Shown: positions 44,302 through 53,835, numbered from the stretch's first letter. The stretch: DNA of 64,000 bases from Nostoc sp. RI_552 (GCA_016124525.1 WGNO01000053.1:1-64000); one strand, 5' to 3'. Program-made: numbers and translations. Notes: generated by a model from the sequence alone, not told the origin.

Positions 44302-45213
44302 ATGTCCAACCAACGCAAAATTCAAAGTATATATACTGACGGTGCTTGCACTGGTAACCCTGGCCCTGGGGGTTGGGGTGTCGTAGCTTTCTTCAGTGAT
44401 GGTGAGATCCACGAAATGGGTGGTGCTGTCAGCCATACCACCAATAATAAAATGGAAATGGAAGCTGCGATCGCGGCTTTAAAATTCTTCCATGCATCTG
44501 CACAAGCGGAATCTATCACTCTCTATACCGATAGCGAATACCTGATTAACTGCGTGACTAAGTGGTTACCAGGATGGAAAAAAAGGAGTTGGAAAAAAGC
44601 CGATGGTAAACCTGTCCAGAACCAGGAACTTTTAGAAATTCTGGATCAACTCAATACAGGAAAAATAAATTGGCAGCATGTCCGGGGACATTCTGGTAAC
44701 ATAGGTAACGAGCGTTGTGATGTGATTGCTCGCTCCTTTGCTAGCGGTCAAGTCCCATGTCTACAAGAGTTATGCTTTATTGATTCCTACAAATCTTTAC
44801 ATTCTTCTGGTGAGGCCAATGTAGAAAACATAGCTGATTATGAATGTAACTCTACAATACTCAACGAAAGTACAGAATATAACAGTACTTTTATATCAGA
44901 TGTAAACGTTATGGAACCATCCACCGCACCATCTGCGGCCGCAAATGAAGAAACCCAGTCTACAACAAGGGTCAAACAACTCAGCAACTTGCTGGAGACT
45001 CTGCGGATAGCTGAGGAAATTTCGGAAAAAGGCTACTTGATCACTAGTTCTGAATTAGCAGACTTGATGGATGTCCACGCCAGCGCTGTTACCAGTAGGG
45101 GAGACCAATGGCGCTGGCGGAACTGGATTGTGTCAAGGGTCAGACGGGAAGGAAATCAAATTCTCTGGGAATTGGAAAGAGGGGATCGCTTAGAAACTGA
45201 AGACGAGTCGTAA
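44302..45213 (+). CDS. rnhA: ribonuclease HI with C-terminal extension
   Basis: The 303-residue protein has a complete RNase H1 domain at about 5-147 with catalytic Asp13 (YTDGACTGNPGPGG), Glu52 (NNKMEMEAA), Asp77 (YTDSEYLIN) and Asp140 (GNERCDVIAR). It degrades RNA in RNA-DNA hybrids. Residues 150-225 are a Ser/Thr/Asn-rich linker. Residues about 226-300 form a second domain (LSNLLETLRIAEEISEKGYLI, SELADLMDVHASAVTSRGD, WRWRNWIVSRVRREGNQILWEL) that looks like a winged helix, a cyanobacterial addition of unknown role. ATG 44302 has AAAGGGA 10-12 bases upstream; earlier starts would add up to 12 residues. Confidence 0.93.
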   Translation: MSNQRKIQSIYTDGACTGNPGPGGWGVVAFFSDGEIHEMGGAVSHTTNNKMEMEAAIAALKFFHASAQAESITLYTDSEYLINCVTKWLPGWKKRSWKKADGKPVQNQELLEILDQLNTGKINWQHVRGHSGNIGNERCDVIARSFASGQVPCLQELCFIDSYKSLHSSGEANVENIADYECNSTILNESTEYNSTFISDVNVMEPSTAPSAAANEETQSTTRVKQLSNLLETLRIAEEISEKGYLITSSELADLMDVHASAVTSRGDQWRWRNWIVSRVRREGNQILWELERGDRLETEDES

Positions 45214-45274
45214 TTCGCAGTTCGTAATTAACAAAAGAGTCAAGGTGGAAAACTCATGACTCAGCACTCGCCAT

Positions 45275-46459
45275 TCAGTTATACTTTCTTCCTCGCCATT
45301 CCCGTGGGGTGTGAAATGCTGATAAGAAGATTCGCAGTACAGCTATGGGGTCAGCCAAAGGAGAGAACCAAAATAACCAGCCACCTTGAGCATTTTTGCG
45401 GTGGTAAGAAGGTGCGATGGCTAGTAGCATAGCAAAACGAATTACTAACAGAAATACATTCAGCCATAATAAGAGGGAATGGGAGGAAATTAAAAAGCAA
45501 GCTGGGACGACTAATACAGGTAAACCTTGAACTGCAAAGAGTAACCATAAATCGCTCCACAGTTGAGCAGATGAGGATGCATCTTTCAAGTCGAGACTGC
45601 GCCCCCATTCTTTCCAAGTTTCTTTTGCTCCCTCATACATCCGCACCTTGAGGACTTTTGCGCCGTCTAAAAAGCCCACTTTAAAGCCTTGAGATGCAAT
45701 ATATCGGGCTAAAGTGACATCATCACAAAAAGAATTACTAGCACTGGTATAACCACCCACTGCGGCTAAAACAGAACGGCGACACAAAAAGCATTGCCCA
45801 TTTGCCATGACTCGTTCTGGTTGTTCGGTTGCGATTCCGGCCGGATCGAATCGGTAAAGCAGAGTCATTAATAATGCTGGTTGCAGCCAGCATTCACCGG
45901 GATACTTAAGAATAAACTGAGGTGATAGAGAAACCAAATCGTATCCTTGTGCTTCTGCGGTTTTGACCAAGCTAGCAACTAAACCTGGATCTGGTTGGGT
46001 ATCAGCATCCATACCCAGAAACCACTTGCTGGCTTCAGAACTATGCAAAAAGCCGTTATGCAAAGCCCAAGGGCGACCTACCCAATGATCCGGTAAGGGG
46101 TCATCTGTGATTAGACGAAAACGAGGATCTTGCTGCTGTGCGGTTTTCACTAAGTCTGGGGTACCATCCTGGGAATTACTATCTACTACAATAATTTCCC
46201 GGACTTCGTAACTTTGCCGACTCAAGCCTGATAACAAAGGACTAACGCGCAGAGCTTCGTTTAAGGTGGGAACAACTACGCTGACGGTACCCAAAAGATC
46301 AGGAGTTGGCTGTTGGGGTTGAATGGGGGGATGCCTTCTTGGCCCCTTTACCAGGCGGGAAAGTAAAATCGCGGTTGCTGGTATTTGGATAAGTAGCAAT
46401 AGAAAAGTTGTGACGCTTTCTACTGTTAAAGCGTTTTCCACAGTAAAAATGTTTTGCAA
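45275..46459 (-). CDS. cruG: glycosyltransferase CruG (carotenoid 2-O-glycosyltransferase)
   Basis: The 394-residue GT2-type membrane glycosyltransferase has SVVVPTLNEALRVSPLLSGL, the DSNSQDGTPDLV segment, the DxD-like MDADTQPDPG, and FCDDVTLARYIASQGF. There are hydrophobic helices at the N-terminus (about 13-36) and at the C-terminus. It follows cruF with about 80 bases between, the conserved cyanobacterial order, in which CruG attaches a sugar to the 2' hydroxyl of myxol. The start appears to be TTG 46459, since an in-frame stop lies 12 bases upstream and no ATG is near. A GTG at 46441 is an alternative. Confidence 0.85.
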   Translation of the reverse strand: MQNIFTVENALTVESVTTFLLLLIQIPATAILLSRLVKGPRRHPPIQPQQPTPDLLGTVSVVVPTLNEALRVSPLLSGLSRQSYEVREIIVVDSNSQDGTPDLVKTAQQQDPRFRLITDDPLPDHWVGRPWALHNGFLHSSEASKWFLGMDADTQPDPGLVASLVKTAEAQGYDLVSLSPQFILKYPGECWLQPALLMTLLYRFDPAGIATEQPERVMANGQCFLCRRSVLAAVGGYTSASNSFCDDVTLARYIASQGFKVGFLDGAKVLKVRMYEGAKETWKEWGRSLDLKDASSSAQLWSDLWLLFAVQGLPVLVVPACFLISSHSLLLWLNVFLLVIRFAMLLAIAPSYHRKNAQGGWLFWFSPLADPIAVLRIFLSAFHTPREWRGRKYN

Positions 46460-46538
46460 TGGGAATGGTAATTACACAAAAAATTGGCCAGGGGACATAG
46501 AGTATCATTTCTCTTCCTGGTCTTCCTGTCCCCTAATT

Positions 46539-47447
46539 TTATTTCAAGGCAACTTTAATATTTGCCACTGAAACATCATTGATTGTTGATTCTGCTTCAA
46601 CTTGAGCAGATAGGGCTGACCCTTTTGACCAAAGTGCTAGAGAAGGAGCTACACCTAAGAGGAAACCTAATATTACAGGAATAGAGAATCCTGCGGCCAA
46701 GCTCATGACTGTAGCAAAGGCAAAGTTAGCTAAATACACTACTAAGGGTACATTGAGTTGCCATCGCTCAAATTTGATGGGGTTATTTTTCCATAGCAAA
46801 GCAGCTACAGTCATAAAGACTGCACCAGTACCCAACCAACCAGCAAAGTTTTGATAGGGCATTCCAAAGAAAGGTCCTGGTTGTTGCCAATACCAGAAGG
46901 GCAGAGAAGTTTGGCTCATAGCAGGGTCTAGTACAAAATCCCAAGAAGTCAAAAGTAGAGAACCCAGGACAATGGCACACAGATGTCGCCACCAGCTGGG
47001 TTTTGTGTCCACTTGTAAACCAGCACGTGCGAGTAAATAAGAAACGCATCCCACATAAAACCATGACAGGGGAATTGTGAATGGCACTAAACCAGCAATT
47101 TTGTAGCCTAAGCCGCTGAGATAGCTGTAGTGACCGAAGGGAAATCCTGTACTGGTTCCTAGTAATTCACTGATTAAAGAGATACATATTGCAGGTAGCA
47201 TAAATCCCAAAATTCTACCCAAACCCAAAGTGCGCAAGCCATACAAAAATACAGCTGCTGTTCCCAAGATCATATAGACTACACCACCCCCTGACATACT
47301 CCACTGCATGGCGGTTTGTCCAATTTCAGATAAATGGAAGATTACCTCGGCATTGGGTACAACCAGCAGTATACCCACTAATCCAAACACCATTGACACG
47401 ATATGACCAATGAGGCATACGCGCTCGGCGATTACAAGTTGTTTCAT
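46539..47447 (-). CDS. cruF: carotenoid 1',2'-hydratase CruF
   Basis: The 302-residue integral membrane protein has seven or eight helices and the family motifs ELLGTSTGFPFGHYSYLSGLGYKIAGLVPFTIPLSW, WDFVLDPAMSQ and FWYWQQPGPFFGMPYQNFAGWLGTG. These match CruF, which hydrates the psi end of gamma-carotene-type precursors on the way to myxol glycosides. The Asp-rich helix segment is as in the CrtC-unrelated CruF family. It is the first gene of the cruF-cruG pair. The window shows no other carotenoid gene. Confidence 0.9.
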   Translation of the reverse strand: MKQLVIAERVCLIGHIVSMVFGLVGILLVVPNAEVIFHLSEIGQTAMQWSMSGGGVVYMILGTAAVFLYGLRTLGLGRILGFMLPAICISLISELLGTSTGFPFGHYSYLSGLGYKIAGLVPFTIPLSWFYVGCVSYLLARAGLQVDTKPSWWRHLCAIVLGSLLLTSWDFVLDPAMSQTSLPFWYWQQPGPFFGMPYQNFAGWLGTGAVFMTVAALLWKNNPIKFERWQLNVPLVVYLANFAFATVMSLAAGFSIPVILGFLLGVAPSLALWSKGSALSAQVEAESTINDVSVANIKVALK

Positions 47448-47847
47448 AATGATTCCTTAACAAGATATGACGTTTGGCTAATCGGCTGTTAATAGTTTAC
47501 AAATGTTTACGCAAATATTTAACTAGTTCGTGCCATCATTCTGGTGCAAGTGGTTGGGTTGTCTTGACCAGAGGATAACAGCCTATTGATTTCATCTGGG
47601 AAAAATAGGATGATAAACCTATAGTCTAAGCCATTGCAGCCAAAATCTATCAAAAGAAATACAGGTTTTTTTTAGTTAGCCTTTGTAATTTCATGTATGG
47701 GCTTGCTGTTGGCGGAGGGCTGCGTTAGCCCGGGTAAATTCATTGGAATCCCTTTGAAACAAGAATCCCCATAGCTAAAAGCCGGGGGGATTGTCAGATC
47801 CAATACTTGTTCAATCAAGCTTCACCTGCTAGTGATTAAACCAACTC
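47448..47847. other. 400-bp intergenic region holding an IS605-like remnant
   Basis: The cruF promoter must lie in the first part, near 47450-47640. The second half holds a reversed copy of the IS605-end-like repeat (47701-47793), listed separately. No other coding frame or structure was seen. Confidence 0.5.
47701..47793 (-). repeat. IS200/IS605-end-like remnant, copy C (reversed)
   Basis: Read on the minus strand the segment contains GGGGATTCTTGTTTCAAAGG, TTCCAATGAATTTACC, GGGCTAACG and AACAGCAAGC, in the same order as copies A and B. It begins with a GC-rich hairpin region, CCCCCCGGCTTTTAGC. No transposase gene is adjacent. Confidence 0.6.
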
Positions 47848-48279
47848 ATGGTCAAAACACTTCCTTGGACTTCTGTGGTGCTATTACTGTTTAGCTACAG
47901 TACATTGGGTTGGGCATTATCGGAAGTACAAGCTTCTTGGTATGTGTGGTTAACTTGCATGTTTGGTATTTTGCTGTTAGTGGCTAGCTTAACTGTTCCT
48001 TGGTCGGCTATAGCCAAATATTCGAGTTCATTGGTGGGATCAAACTTGCGGACTTTTGCTGCTACTACTTTTGGCGCATTATTGTTTTTTTTAATGCTGG
48101 CTTGGTTCCGAAGATTTCTTGATAGTTTGCTGATTATTTCTGCTGGGATATTGGCAAGAATTGACTTTCAAACTGCTGGGTTTAAACAAGAACAAGTTTT
48201 TCTAATTATTTTTATATTTTCTTTAGGTGGTTTAGCCTTGGGGAAAGCACTGCACGTGGTACTTTATCATTACTTTTAG
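47848..48279 (+). CDS. hypothetical membrane protein
   Basis: The 143-residue protein has four predicted transmembrane helices (about 7-27, 32-50, 68-86, 112-138) and no recognised catalytic motif. The sequence LAWFRRFLDSLLIISAGILARIDFQTAGFKQEQ joins the last two. I do not recognise the family. It stands between cruF and the ribosomal protein genes, alone on this strand. The first codon is ATG at 47848. Confidence 0.65.
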   Translation: MVKTLPWTSVVLLLFSYSTLGWALSEVQASWYVWLTCMFGILLLVASLTVPWSAIAKYSSSLVGSNLRTFAATTFGALLFFLMLAWFRRFLDSLLIISAGILARIDFQTAGFKQEQVFLIIFIFSLGGLALGKALHVVLYHYF

Positions 48280-48530
48280 TTTTTCAACTATCCAAAGATT
48301 TGGTTAAAATTGCCGTGTTTTTGGGTTTGAGTCCGGGTTTAGATTTAAAAATCGCTCCTCAACAGTTAACCAAGAAGCTTGATAACCATCATCCCAAGGT
48401 GCCAAACAAATATAATTTGATATATCACTAAATCTTCATGGGTTTTAATTTTTCTTGGTTCTTCTTCCTTGTCCACTTTCCTTCGTTATCTAAGGTGGGG
48501 GTTACCCACCCGACTAATGTTCTAGTGGAT

Positions 48531-48812
48531 TTAAACAGTTGCTGCTTCAACTGGTGCAGCCACTGGATAAACACTGACTTTTTTGCGATTTTTGCCTTTT
48601 CTCTCAAAGGCAACTAAACCGTCAATTAAGGCAAACAAAGTGTCGTCGCTCCCAATCCCAACATTGTTGCCAGGGTGAAATTTGGTACCGCGCTGACGGA
48701 CGAGAATATTTCCCGCTAACACAGTTTGACCACCGTAGCGCTTTACACCCAGGCGTTGAGCATTAGAATCGCGACCGTTACGAGTACTACCTGTTCCTTT
48801 TTTATGAGCCAT
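48531..48812 (-). CDS. rpmA: 50S ribosomal protein L27
   Basis: The 93-residue protein begins [43 protein letters not shown], the standard L27 N-terminus near the peptidyl transferase centre. It continues [15 protein letters not shown] sequence ([14 protein letters not shown]). It follows rplU by 24 bases, the near-universal rplU-rpmA operon. Confidence 0.97.
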   Translation of the reverse strand: MAHKKGTGSTRNGRDSNAQRLGVKRYGGQTVLAGNILVRQRGTKFHPGNNVGIGSDDTLFALIDGLVAFERKGKNRKKVSVYPVAAPVEAATV

Positions 48813-48836
48813 AATTACCTCTTGTGTTATTTGTAT

Positions 48837-49238
48837 TTATTGTTCAGCAACAGCTTCTGGGGGGGAAGTTTCAATGACAGGAGGTTCAGCCGTTACACCT
48901 TCTGCAGCGGTAAACACTGTACCATTTAAAGTAATGGAATCAATCATGAGTCTGGTGATTTCCTGGCGATGGCCCCGTTTTTTGCGGGTTTTCTTTTTCG
49001 GCTTCATTTTATATACCAGGACTTTGCGACCTCTAAGATTGCGTACCACTGTTCCTTCTACAGTAGCCCCTGCTACTAACGGCCTTCCAATGGTGACTTC
49101 GCCGTGGTGCTGTACTAGTAATACTGAATTTATTGTAACTTTTTCTTCGGCTTCGATATGGAGTAATTCAATATCGTAAAAACGACCTGGCTCAACTTTT
49201 AGTTGCTTACCGCCAGTTTCAATAATTGCGTAGGTCAT
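48837..49238 (-). CDS. rplU: 50S ribosomal protein L21
   Basis: The 133-residue protein has the L21 motifs [42 protein letters not shown], and [31 protein letters not shown]. The C-terminus has a short variable tail ([19 protein letters not shown]), common in cyanobacteria. It is first in the operon with rpmA. Confidence 0.96.
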   Translation of the reverse strand: MTYAIIETGGKQLKVEPGRFYDIELLHIEAEEKVTINSVLLVQHHGEVTIGRPLVAGATVEGTVVRNLRGRKVLVYKMKPKKKTRKKRGHRQEITRLMIDSITLNGTVFTAAEGVTAEPPVIETSPPEAVAEQ

Positions 49239-49496
49239 GGAATTGTCCTTGAAGTTGCCGTACAGGTAGCTGGCTTTAAAGGCGATTTATCTGGTTTTGA
49301 TTAATCGCTGTTGCTAGCTTTTGTGTGATATGTCTACCTGATCCGAGCAGGAATTAGACAGACAAATTCTGATTCTATTTTATTAGATGCCGTTAAGTCA
49401 AGTTAAAAGTATATTTTGGGATTTTGCGGAATCTTGATAATTGGCAATGTAGTTACTAAGTGCACAGATACACAGACATAAAGAACAGCACAAATA
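49239..49496. other. leader and promoter region of rplU
   Basis: The 258 bases before rplU must contain its promoter and 5' leader. The stretch at 49260-49320 contains short complementary segments around GTAGCTGGC and GCTAGC that could fold, but I cannot name a known leader motif. Nothing else was seen. Confidence 0.4.
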
Positions 49497-49530
49497 AATC
49501 TGAGTAACGCATATGGTTGCTCAGATTTTC
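49490..49530 (-). terminator. 12-bp stem hairpin, terminator of the small membrane protein gene
   Basis: AATCTGAGTAAC at 49497-49508 pairs along its full length (one G-T) with GTTGCTCAGATT at 49516-49527. On the minus strand it lies 40 bases beyond the stop of the next gene and is followed by TATTTGTG. A short T-rich run also follows on the plus strand. Confidence 0.65.
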
Positions 49531-49566
49531 TCTTGTTTCTTGATGATGCCATCCCTGGGAATAAAT

Positions 49567-49860
49567 TTACCTATGGAGCAAATCAAAGAAACCGTAGATA
49601 CTAATTAAAAGTAATAATAGTGCTGTGAACTGGGTGATTCTTGTTTGAGGGGAAGGGGCCATGGCTTCCCGTACTAATATGGAGGCTGAGGCTCCCACTA
49701 CGAGGCTCAAACCCAATATTAAATAAGGTATGTCTGGTAAAATAGTGGCTATAACTAACATTGCGATGGCTAGGGTGAGCATTAATAACTCTACAAACCG
49801 GGGTGGGTTGTATTGGCTAGCTAAAATAAAGTTGTTTAACCAAAAGTTCCACAATCTCAT
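49567..49860 (-). CDS. hypothetical small membrane protein
   Basis: The 97-residue protein has three predicted helices (about 25-42, 45-63, 78-95). It starts MRLWNFWLNNFILASQYNPPRFVELL. It contains no catalytic motif that I recognise. It lies about 80 bases downstream of chlI in the same direction, so it may be cotranscribed. Its own terminator-like hairpin follows at 49497-49527. Confidence 0.7.
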   Translation of the reverse strand: MRLWNFWLNNFILASQYNPPRFVELLMLTLAIAMLVIATILPDIPYLILGLSLVVGASASILVREAMAPSPQTRITQFTALLLLLISIYGFFDLLHR

Positions 49861-49940
49861 ATTCAGCGTTGAGTGCTTCTTAGTTGAGTGGTGAGTGTTG
49901 AGTTATGAAGTAGCTTTTCACAACTCAACACTTAAAGCTT

Positions 49941-51065
49941 TTAATTTCTCGCCCCTAACTTTTGACCCACACCATTTTTTTTGGTCGCATCATCTTCTGG
50001 TGGTTCCATACCAAAGACCCGGGCAAAAGCTTTTTGTACTTTGTAGCCAGAATCAATGGATTCTAAAGGATCTTTCCGCAATCTATGACGCAGACATAAA
50101 GTAATTACACGTTTAATATCATCAACAGTGACTTGCCTACGACCTTCAAATGCAGTTAATGCTTTGGCGGCGCGGTTGCTAACAATATCACCACGTAGAC
50201 CATCTACATCTAGTTCTGAGCAAATTTCCGAAACTTTTACTCGCTGGTCGTATTCAATTGTCACTTCTGGCAACAATTTTTGAGCATTAACAATTTTTTG
50301 TTGCAATGCTTCTTGTTGAGATTTGTATTTCTCTAGAAATGCAGCGGGATTTTGGTCAAATTCTGCTCTTTGTTCCACAATTTGCACCCGCAAAGGTGGT
50401 TCTTTAACAGTGTGGATTTCTGCGTGCATTCCAAAGCGGTCTAGTAGTTGGGGACGCAGTTCACCTTCTTCTGGGTTACCAGAACCTACAAGTACGAAAC
50501 GTGCTGGGTGACGAATGGAAATACCTTCCCGTTCTACAGTGTTCCACCCACTGGCTGCGGAGTCCAGCAGCACGTCTACTAAGTGGTCGTCTAGCAAATT
50601 GACTTCATCCACATAAAGAATGCCTCGGTTAGCCTTGGCCAGCAATCCTGGCTCAAAGGCTTTGACACCTTCGGATAAAGCCTTCTCAATGTCGATGGTA
50701 CCGCAAACACGGTCTTCCGTGGCTCCCAATGGTAGGTCTACCATTTGAACTTTTTTGTGAGCTACAGGAATTTCCGCCCCTTGTGCTAACATTTGGCGGA
50801 CTTCATCGCTCATCACATCGGGGTCTTTGGGATCGCTGTTGAAGGGGTCATCGGCAACCACAGGAATTTCTGGTAGTAAATCAGCCAGGGCTCGGATAGT
50901 GGTGGATTTGCCGGTGCCGCGATCGCCCATAATCATTACACCACCGATTTTGGGATCAATCACGTTCAACAGCAGCGCCAGTTTCATTTCTTCCTGTCCC
51001 ACAATGGCTGTAAATGGAAATACCACGCGACGCGCACTTGACGTGGATTGAGCAGTTGGAGTCAC
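49941..51065 (-). CDS. chlI: magnesium chelatase ATPase subunit I
   Basis: The 374-residue AAA+ ATPase has Walker [18 protein letters not shown] at about 45-61, the [13 protein letters not shown] insertion segment, Walker [24 protein letters not shown] and sensor 1 [21 protein letters not shown]. With ChlD and ChlH it inserts Mg into protoporphyrin IX, the first committed step of chlorophyll synthesis. Length is typical (about 350-375 residues). Neither chlD nor chlH lies in the window. The upstream 505-bp region probably holds a light- or stress-regulated promoter. Confidence 0.97.
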   Translation of the reverse strand: MTPTAQSTSSARRVVFPFTAIVGQEEMKLALLLNVIDPKIGGVMIMGDRGTGKSTTIRALADLLPEIPVVADDPFNSDPKDPDVMSDEVRQMLAQGAEIPVAHKKVQMVDLPLGATEDRVCGTIDIEKALSEGVKAFEPGLLAKANRGILYVDEVNLLDDHLVDVLLDSAASGWNTVEREGISIRHPARFVLVGSGNPEEGELRPQLLDRFGMHAEIHTVKEPPLRVQIVEQRAEFDQNPAAFLEKYKSQQEALQQKIVNAQKLLPEVTIEYDQRVKVSEICSELDVDGLRGDIVSNRAAKALTAFEGRRQVTVDDIKRVITLCLRHRLRKDPLESIDSGYKVQKAFARVFGMEPPEDDATKKNGVGQKLGARN

Positions 51066-51570
51066 TAAATTACCTTAACCATATTTTTCTGATTACAATT
51101 CTTTATTGTGCCACAGTTAGGGGGTGGAAGAACATGATTGAGGTTCAGTGGCAGATTTGATTAAGGTAGGCCAGTTTTGCCCAAAAAGCCTGTGACATCC
51201 TTTGCTTTGTATCCTTTGTGCTTAATTTTTTAAATTCTCCTGGATAACCGACAATGCCTTGTGTAAATTAAATTCACATATTTGACATTCTTTGGATGTG
51301 ATGTGGATGGGTCATTTTAATTTCAAAAGTCAGTATCATTTAACTAAGCCCACTGTAAGAGGGGGATTGGTGAAAAAAACTTTGTGACCAAAAGTGGAAA
51401 GGGCTAGGTCAATTGAGCAAAAACAAAGGCCGATTGTTACAGCGCAGTAGAAGTTTATTCTTAGTGCCCACTGGGAAATTGTCAAATTTAATCCTATAGA
51501 GCTATCGAATTTCACTTGCTATCCCTCCCCGAGCTGCTTTGTTGATGTCGGGGTATCTCCCATAAAAAAA
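51066..51570. other. 505-bp intergenic region
   Basis: This divergent region holds the promoters of chlI and of the AbrB-family gene. A six-pair stem (CCCCGA/TCGGGG) at about 51526-51556 lies directly before the latter gene's start and may be a leader hairpin. No coding frame or tRNA was seen. A short non-coding RNA gene cannot be excluded. Confidence 0.45.
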
Positions 51571-52767
51571 ATGAAACAAAATCTCAGTGCTGCTTCTGTC
51601 CCAGAAGAAACCACTCATGACAAGCCAAATATTCCCCAAAAAAAGTTATCTCTAAACAAAGTCATTATTCTCAGCTTAGAAATGTTGCTGGCAATACCTT
51701 TGGGTTTAGGTTTAGTTAACTTAAACATCGGCGGAATTGCTTGGATATTCGGGGGAATTGCCTCTGGGGCAATGGTTTTACAAACAAGTCGCATTCTATA
51801 TCAATATTCCCCAAAGCCTAATCGAAATGCGAGAAAGGTAGGAATGGCACTGGTAGGCTTGACTGTGGGTGCATCTAGTAGTAGTGGCAATTTAGCTAGT
51901 CTGGCTTCTGCAATTCCCATATTTATTTTTCTGACTTTATTTTTGCTAGTGTGCGGTAGCTGCATTGGCTATATCTACTCGCGCTTGAGTAAAACCAATT
52001 TATTAACATCCATGCTGGCCACAGTTCCCGGTGGTGTGGGAGTTATGTCATCTATTGCGGCGGATTATGACCGCAATGTGACTCTTGTCGCTTTAATTCA
52101 GGCAATTCGCGTGACATCTGTAGTATTACTGATTCCGTTAATTGCTCGGTCATCAGTTGACGCTGATGATGTTATCAACTTGCCAAAATTATCTGTTACG
52201 GATGGATTACTGAGTTTTGATACTTCTCAACTAGAATTACTTTTATTGGCACTGCTGGTTACCAGCTTGGTAGTTTATCTGGCTGGATTATTTAAATTGC
52301 CAGCTGCGGAGTTTTTTGGTGGCTTAGTAGTTGGTGTGGCGTTTAATCCTTTGCTCCATTCCCTACTTATTTTGGATGATGTGAATTTTAGTCCGCCAGG
52401 GTTTGTCAAATTATTAGGTCAAATGCTGCTGGGAATTACCATTGGTGAGTATTGGGGAGATAAACCTAATCTTGGTAAAAGAGCTGTAGGTTATGGGTTT
52501 ATGTCTGTGGCTATGACTATCGCTGCTGGAGGGATGGCTGCTATGGTGGCCATGGAATTAACTTCTTGGGACTGGTTAACTTGTCTGTTAGTTACAGCAC
52601 CGGGAGGAGCACCAGAAATGATTTTGGTATCCCTAGCACTAAATCATGATGTAGAAATTGTCACAACTGGCCATTTAGTACGACTTATTGCTATTAATAG
52701 TTCCCTACCGCTATGGATATTTTTGTTTCGCCGTCTTGATAGCCAGTTATCAGAGTCAGTTTATTGA
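51571..52767 (+). CDS. AbrB-family membrane protein (PF05145 type)
   Basis: The 398-residue protein has about 10 hydrophobic helices in two similar halves. Each half has the AbrB-duplication signature: LLTSMLATVPGGVGVMSSIAADYDRNVTLVALIQAIRVTSVVLLIP in the first, and WLTCLLVTAPGGAPEMILVSLALNHDVEIVTTGHLVRLIAINSSLPL in the second. This family is sometimes annotated as ammonia monooxygenase or AbrB regulator, but it is a transporter-like membrane protein of unknown substrate. The C-terminal stop is followed two bases later by an IS605-end-like repeat. Confidence 0.8.
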   Translation: MKQNLSAASVPEETTHDKPNIPQKKLSLNKVIILSLEMLLAIPLGLGLVNLNIGGIAWIFGGIASGAMVLQTSRILYQYSPKPNRNARKVGMALVGLTVGASSSSGNLASLASAIPIFIFLTLFLLVCGSCIGYIYSRLSKTNLLTSMLATVPGGVGVMSSIAADYDRNVTLVALIQAIRVTSVVLLIPLIARSSVDADDVINLPKLSVTDGLLSFDTSQLELLLLALLVTSLVVYLAGLFKLPAAEFFGGLVVGVAFNPLLHSLLILDDVNFSPPGFVKLLGQMLLGITIGEYWGDKPNLGKRAVGYGFMSVAMTIAAGGMAAMVAMELTSWDWLTCLLVTAPGGAPEMILVSLALNHDVEIVTTGHLVRLIAINSSLPLWIFLFRRLDSQLSESVY

Positions 52768-52768
52768 C

Positions 52769-52930
52769 ACTCCCCACAGCTAGAAGCCGGGGGATTCTTG
52801 CTTCAAAGGGATGCCAATGAATTTACCGACGCTAAGGTGCCGCTCCGGTAACAGCAAGCATTTTCACCGTCTGTTTGACGGCTGGAACATCTGTCTAAAG
52901 TCTGGGGCTTTGGCTCGTTTTCCGGTAGGC
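52769..52930 (+). repeat. IS200/IS605-end-like remnant, copy B (both ends)
   Basis: The segment starts with a hairpin (CCCC-ACA-GCT-AGA-AGC-C-GGGG). It then contains GGATTCTTGCTTCAAAGG, CAATGAATTTACC and AACAGCAAGC, as copies A and C do. It ends with TAAAGTCTGGGGCTTTGGCT... CGGTAGG, which resembles 31788-31826. This copy contains the two blocks seen singly elsewhere, so the full unit is about 160 bp. No transposase or TnpB gene is present. Confidence 0.6.
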
Positions 52931-52986
52931 CCATGACCAATGACTAATAAGCAATGAGCAATGAGCAATAACTAAGGAGACTGGAT

Positions 52987-53802
52987 ATGGTTGCCCAAGT
53001 TAAAGAATTAGATGCCCAGCAGTGGGTGAAAACTCGTTCTTCCCTTGACTGTACTGAATCTACATTTTTGACCTGGACAGGTAAAATTTACAGTTTTATT
53101 CCTGGTGAGAAAAGAAAACTACTGTTTAAAATGTCGGGAGTCAGCGTTAGTAGGTGCATTCTCACAGCAGAGGGTAGCTGGGATTTTACTTCGAGGGAAT
53201 TGACTTACTATCTTGATCCACAAACAGGCGAGATTTTGCGACGGTGGGAAAATCCCTGGACGGGTGAAACACTACCTGTCATACATGTTGCCAATAGTCC
53301 TGTGCAGGGTCAATTTCAAGGGAAATTTCCGGCGCAAATCCAAGGGGATACTACAACTTTTATTTTTGATATTTTTCCCACATATCCTAATCCACTAGCA
53401 GAAAATCCCCAGTTTGCTGAATATAGCCCACATCCAATTTATCAGGCCACAGAACTATTCAAATTAGCTGTACCTACTGTAGATTTATTCAACTCAGAAC
53501 TAGCCTCAGTGTCTCAAGTGAGACTCGGTTGGGATAGAATCGGTCAATGGTTGCCCTGGATGAAAATGGGTAATCGTTCTGGTTATCTCATTTACAGTGC
53601 TTCGGGAAGTAAAGTAAGTGGTTTGACAGAGTTACCCCAGTTGCTTCAGGATGAGATTAATAACCGCGTTCCTCTCTACAAGCAAGCGCCAAAAGTTTTT
53701 TTAGATGGTGAAGACATGACCTCTTGGCTGTACTTCCAAAAACACTTTCAGGCTTACTTGGCTGGAGAAGTTTTCCCACTCCCGGAAGTAGAGGAGTTGT
53801 AG
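52987..53802 (+). CDS. DUF1838-like protein
   Basis: The 271-residue protein has no signal peptide. Motifs seen are SRCILTAEGSWDFTSRELTYYLDPQTGEILRRWENPWTGE, TFIFDIFPTYPNPL, VRLGWDRIGQWLPWMKMGNRSGYLIYSASGSKV and the C-terminal LYFQKHFQAYLAGEVFPLPEVEEL. I think it belongs to DUF1838, a family found in cyanobacteria and proteobacteria, without known function. ATG 52987 is preceded by AAGGAGACTGGAT. It is isolated between the repeat and the convergent pentapeptide gene. Confidence 0.7.
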   Translation: MVAQVKELDAQQWVKTRSSLDCTESTFLTWTGKIYSFIPGEKRKLLFKMSGVSVSRCILTAEGSWDFTSRELTYYLDPQTGEILRRWENPWTGETLPVIHVANSPVQGQFQGKFPAQIQGDTTTFIFDIFPTYPNPLAENPQFAEYSPHPIYQATELFKLAVPTVDLFNSELASVSQVRLGWDRIGQWLPWMKMGNRSGYLIYSASGSKVSGLTELPQLLQDEINNRVPLYKQAPKVFLDGEDMTSWLYFQKHFQAYLAGEVFPLPEVEEL

Positions 53803-53835
53803 TTCTTAGTTCGTAGTTAGTAATTGAGAATAGAG

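Noticed and set aside
48304..48432. Minus-strand frame with ICLAPWDDGYQASWLTVEERFLN
   Set aside because: The peptide looks protein-like and could be a gene remnant, but it has no start codon, an upstream in-frame stop and no family I can name.
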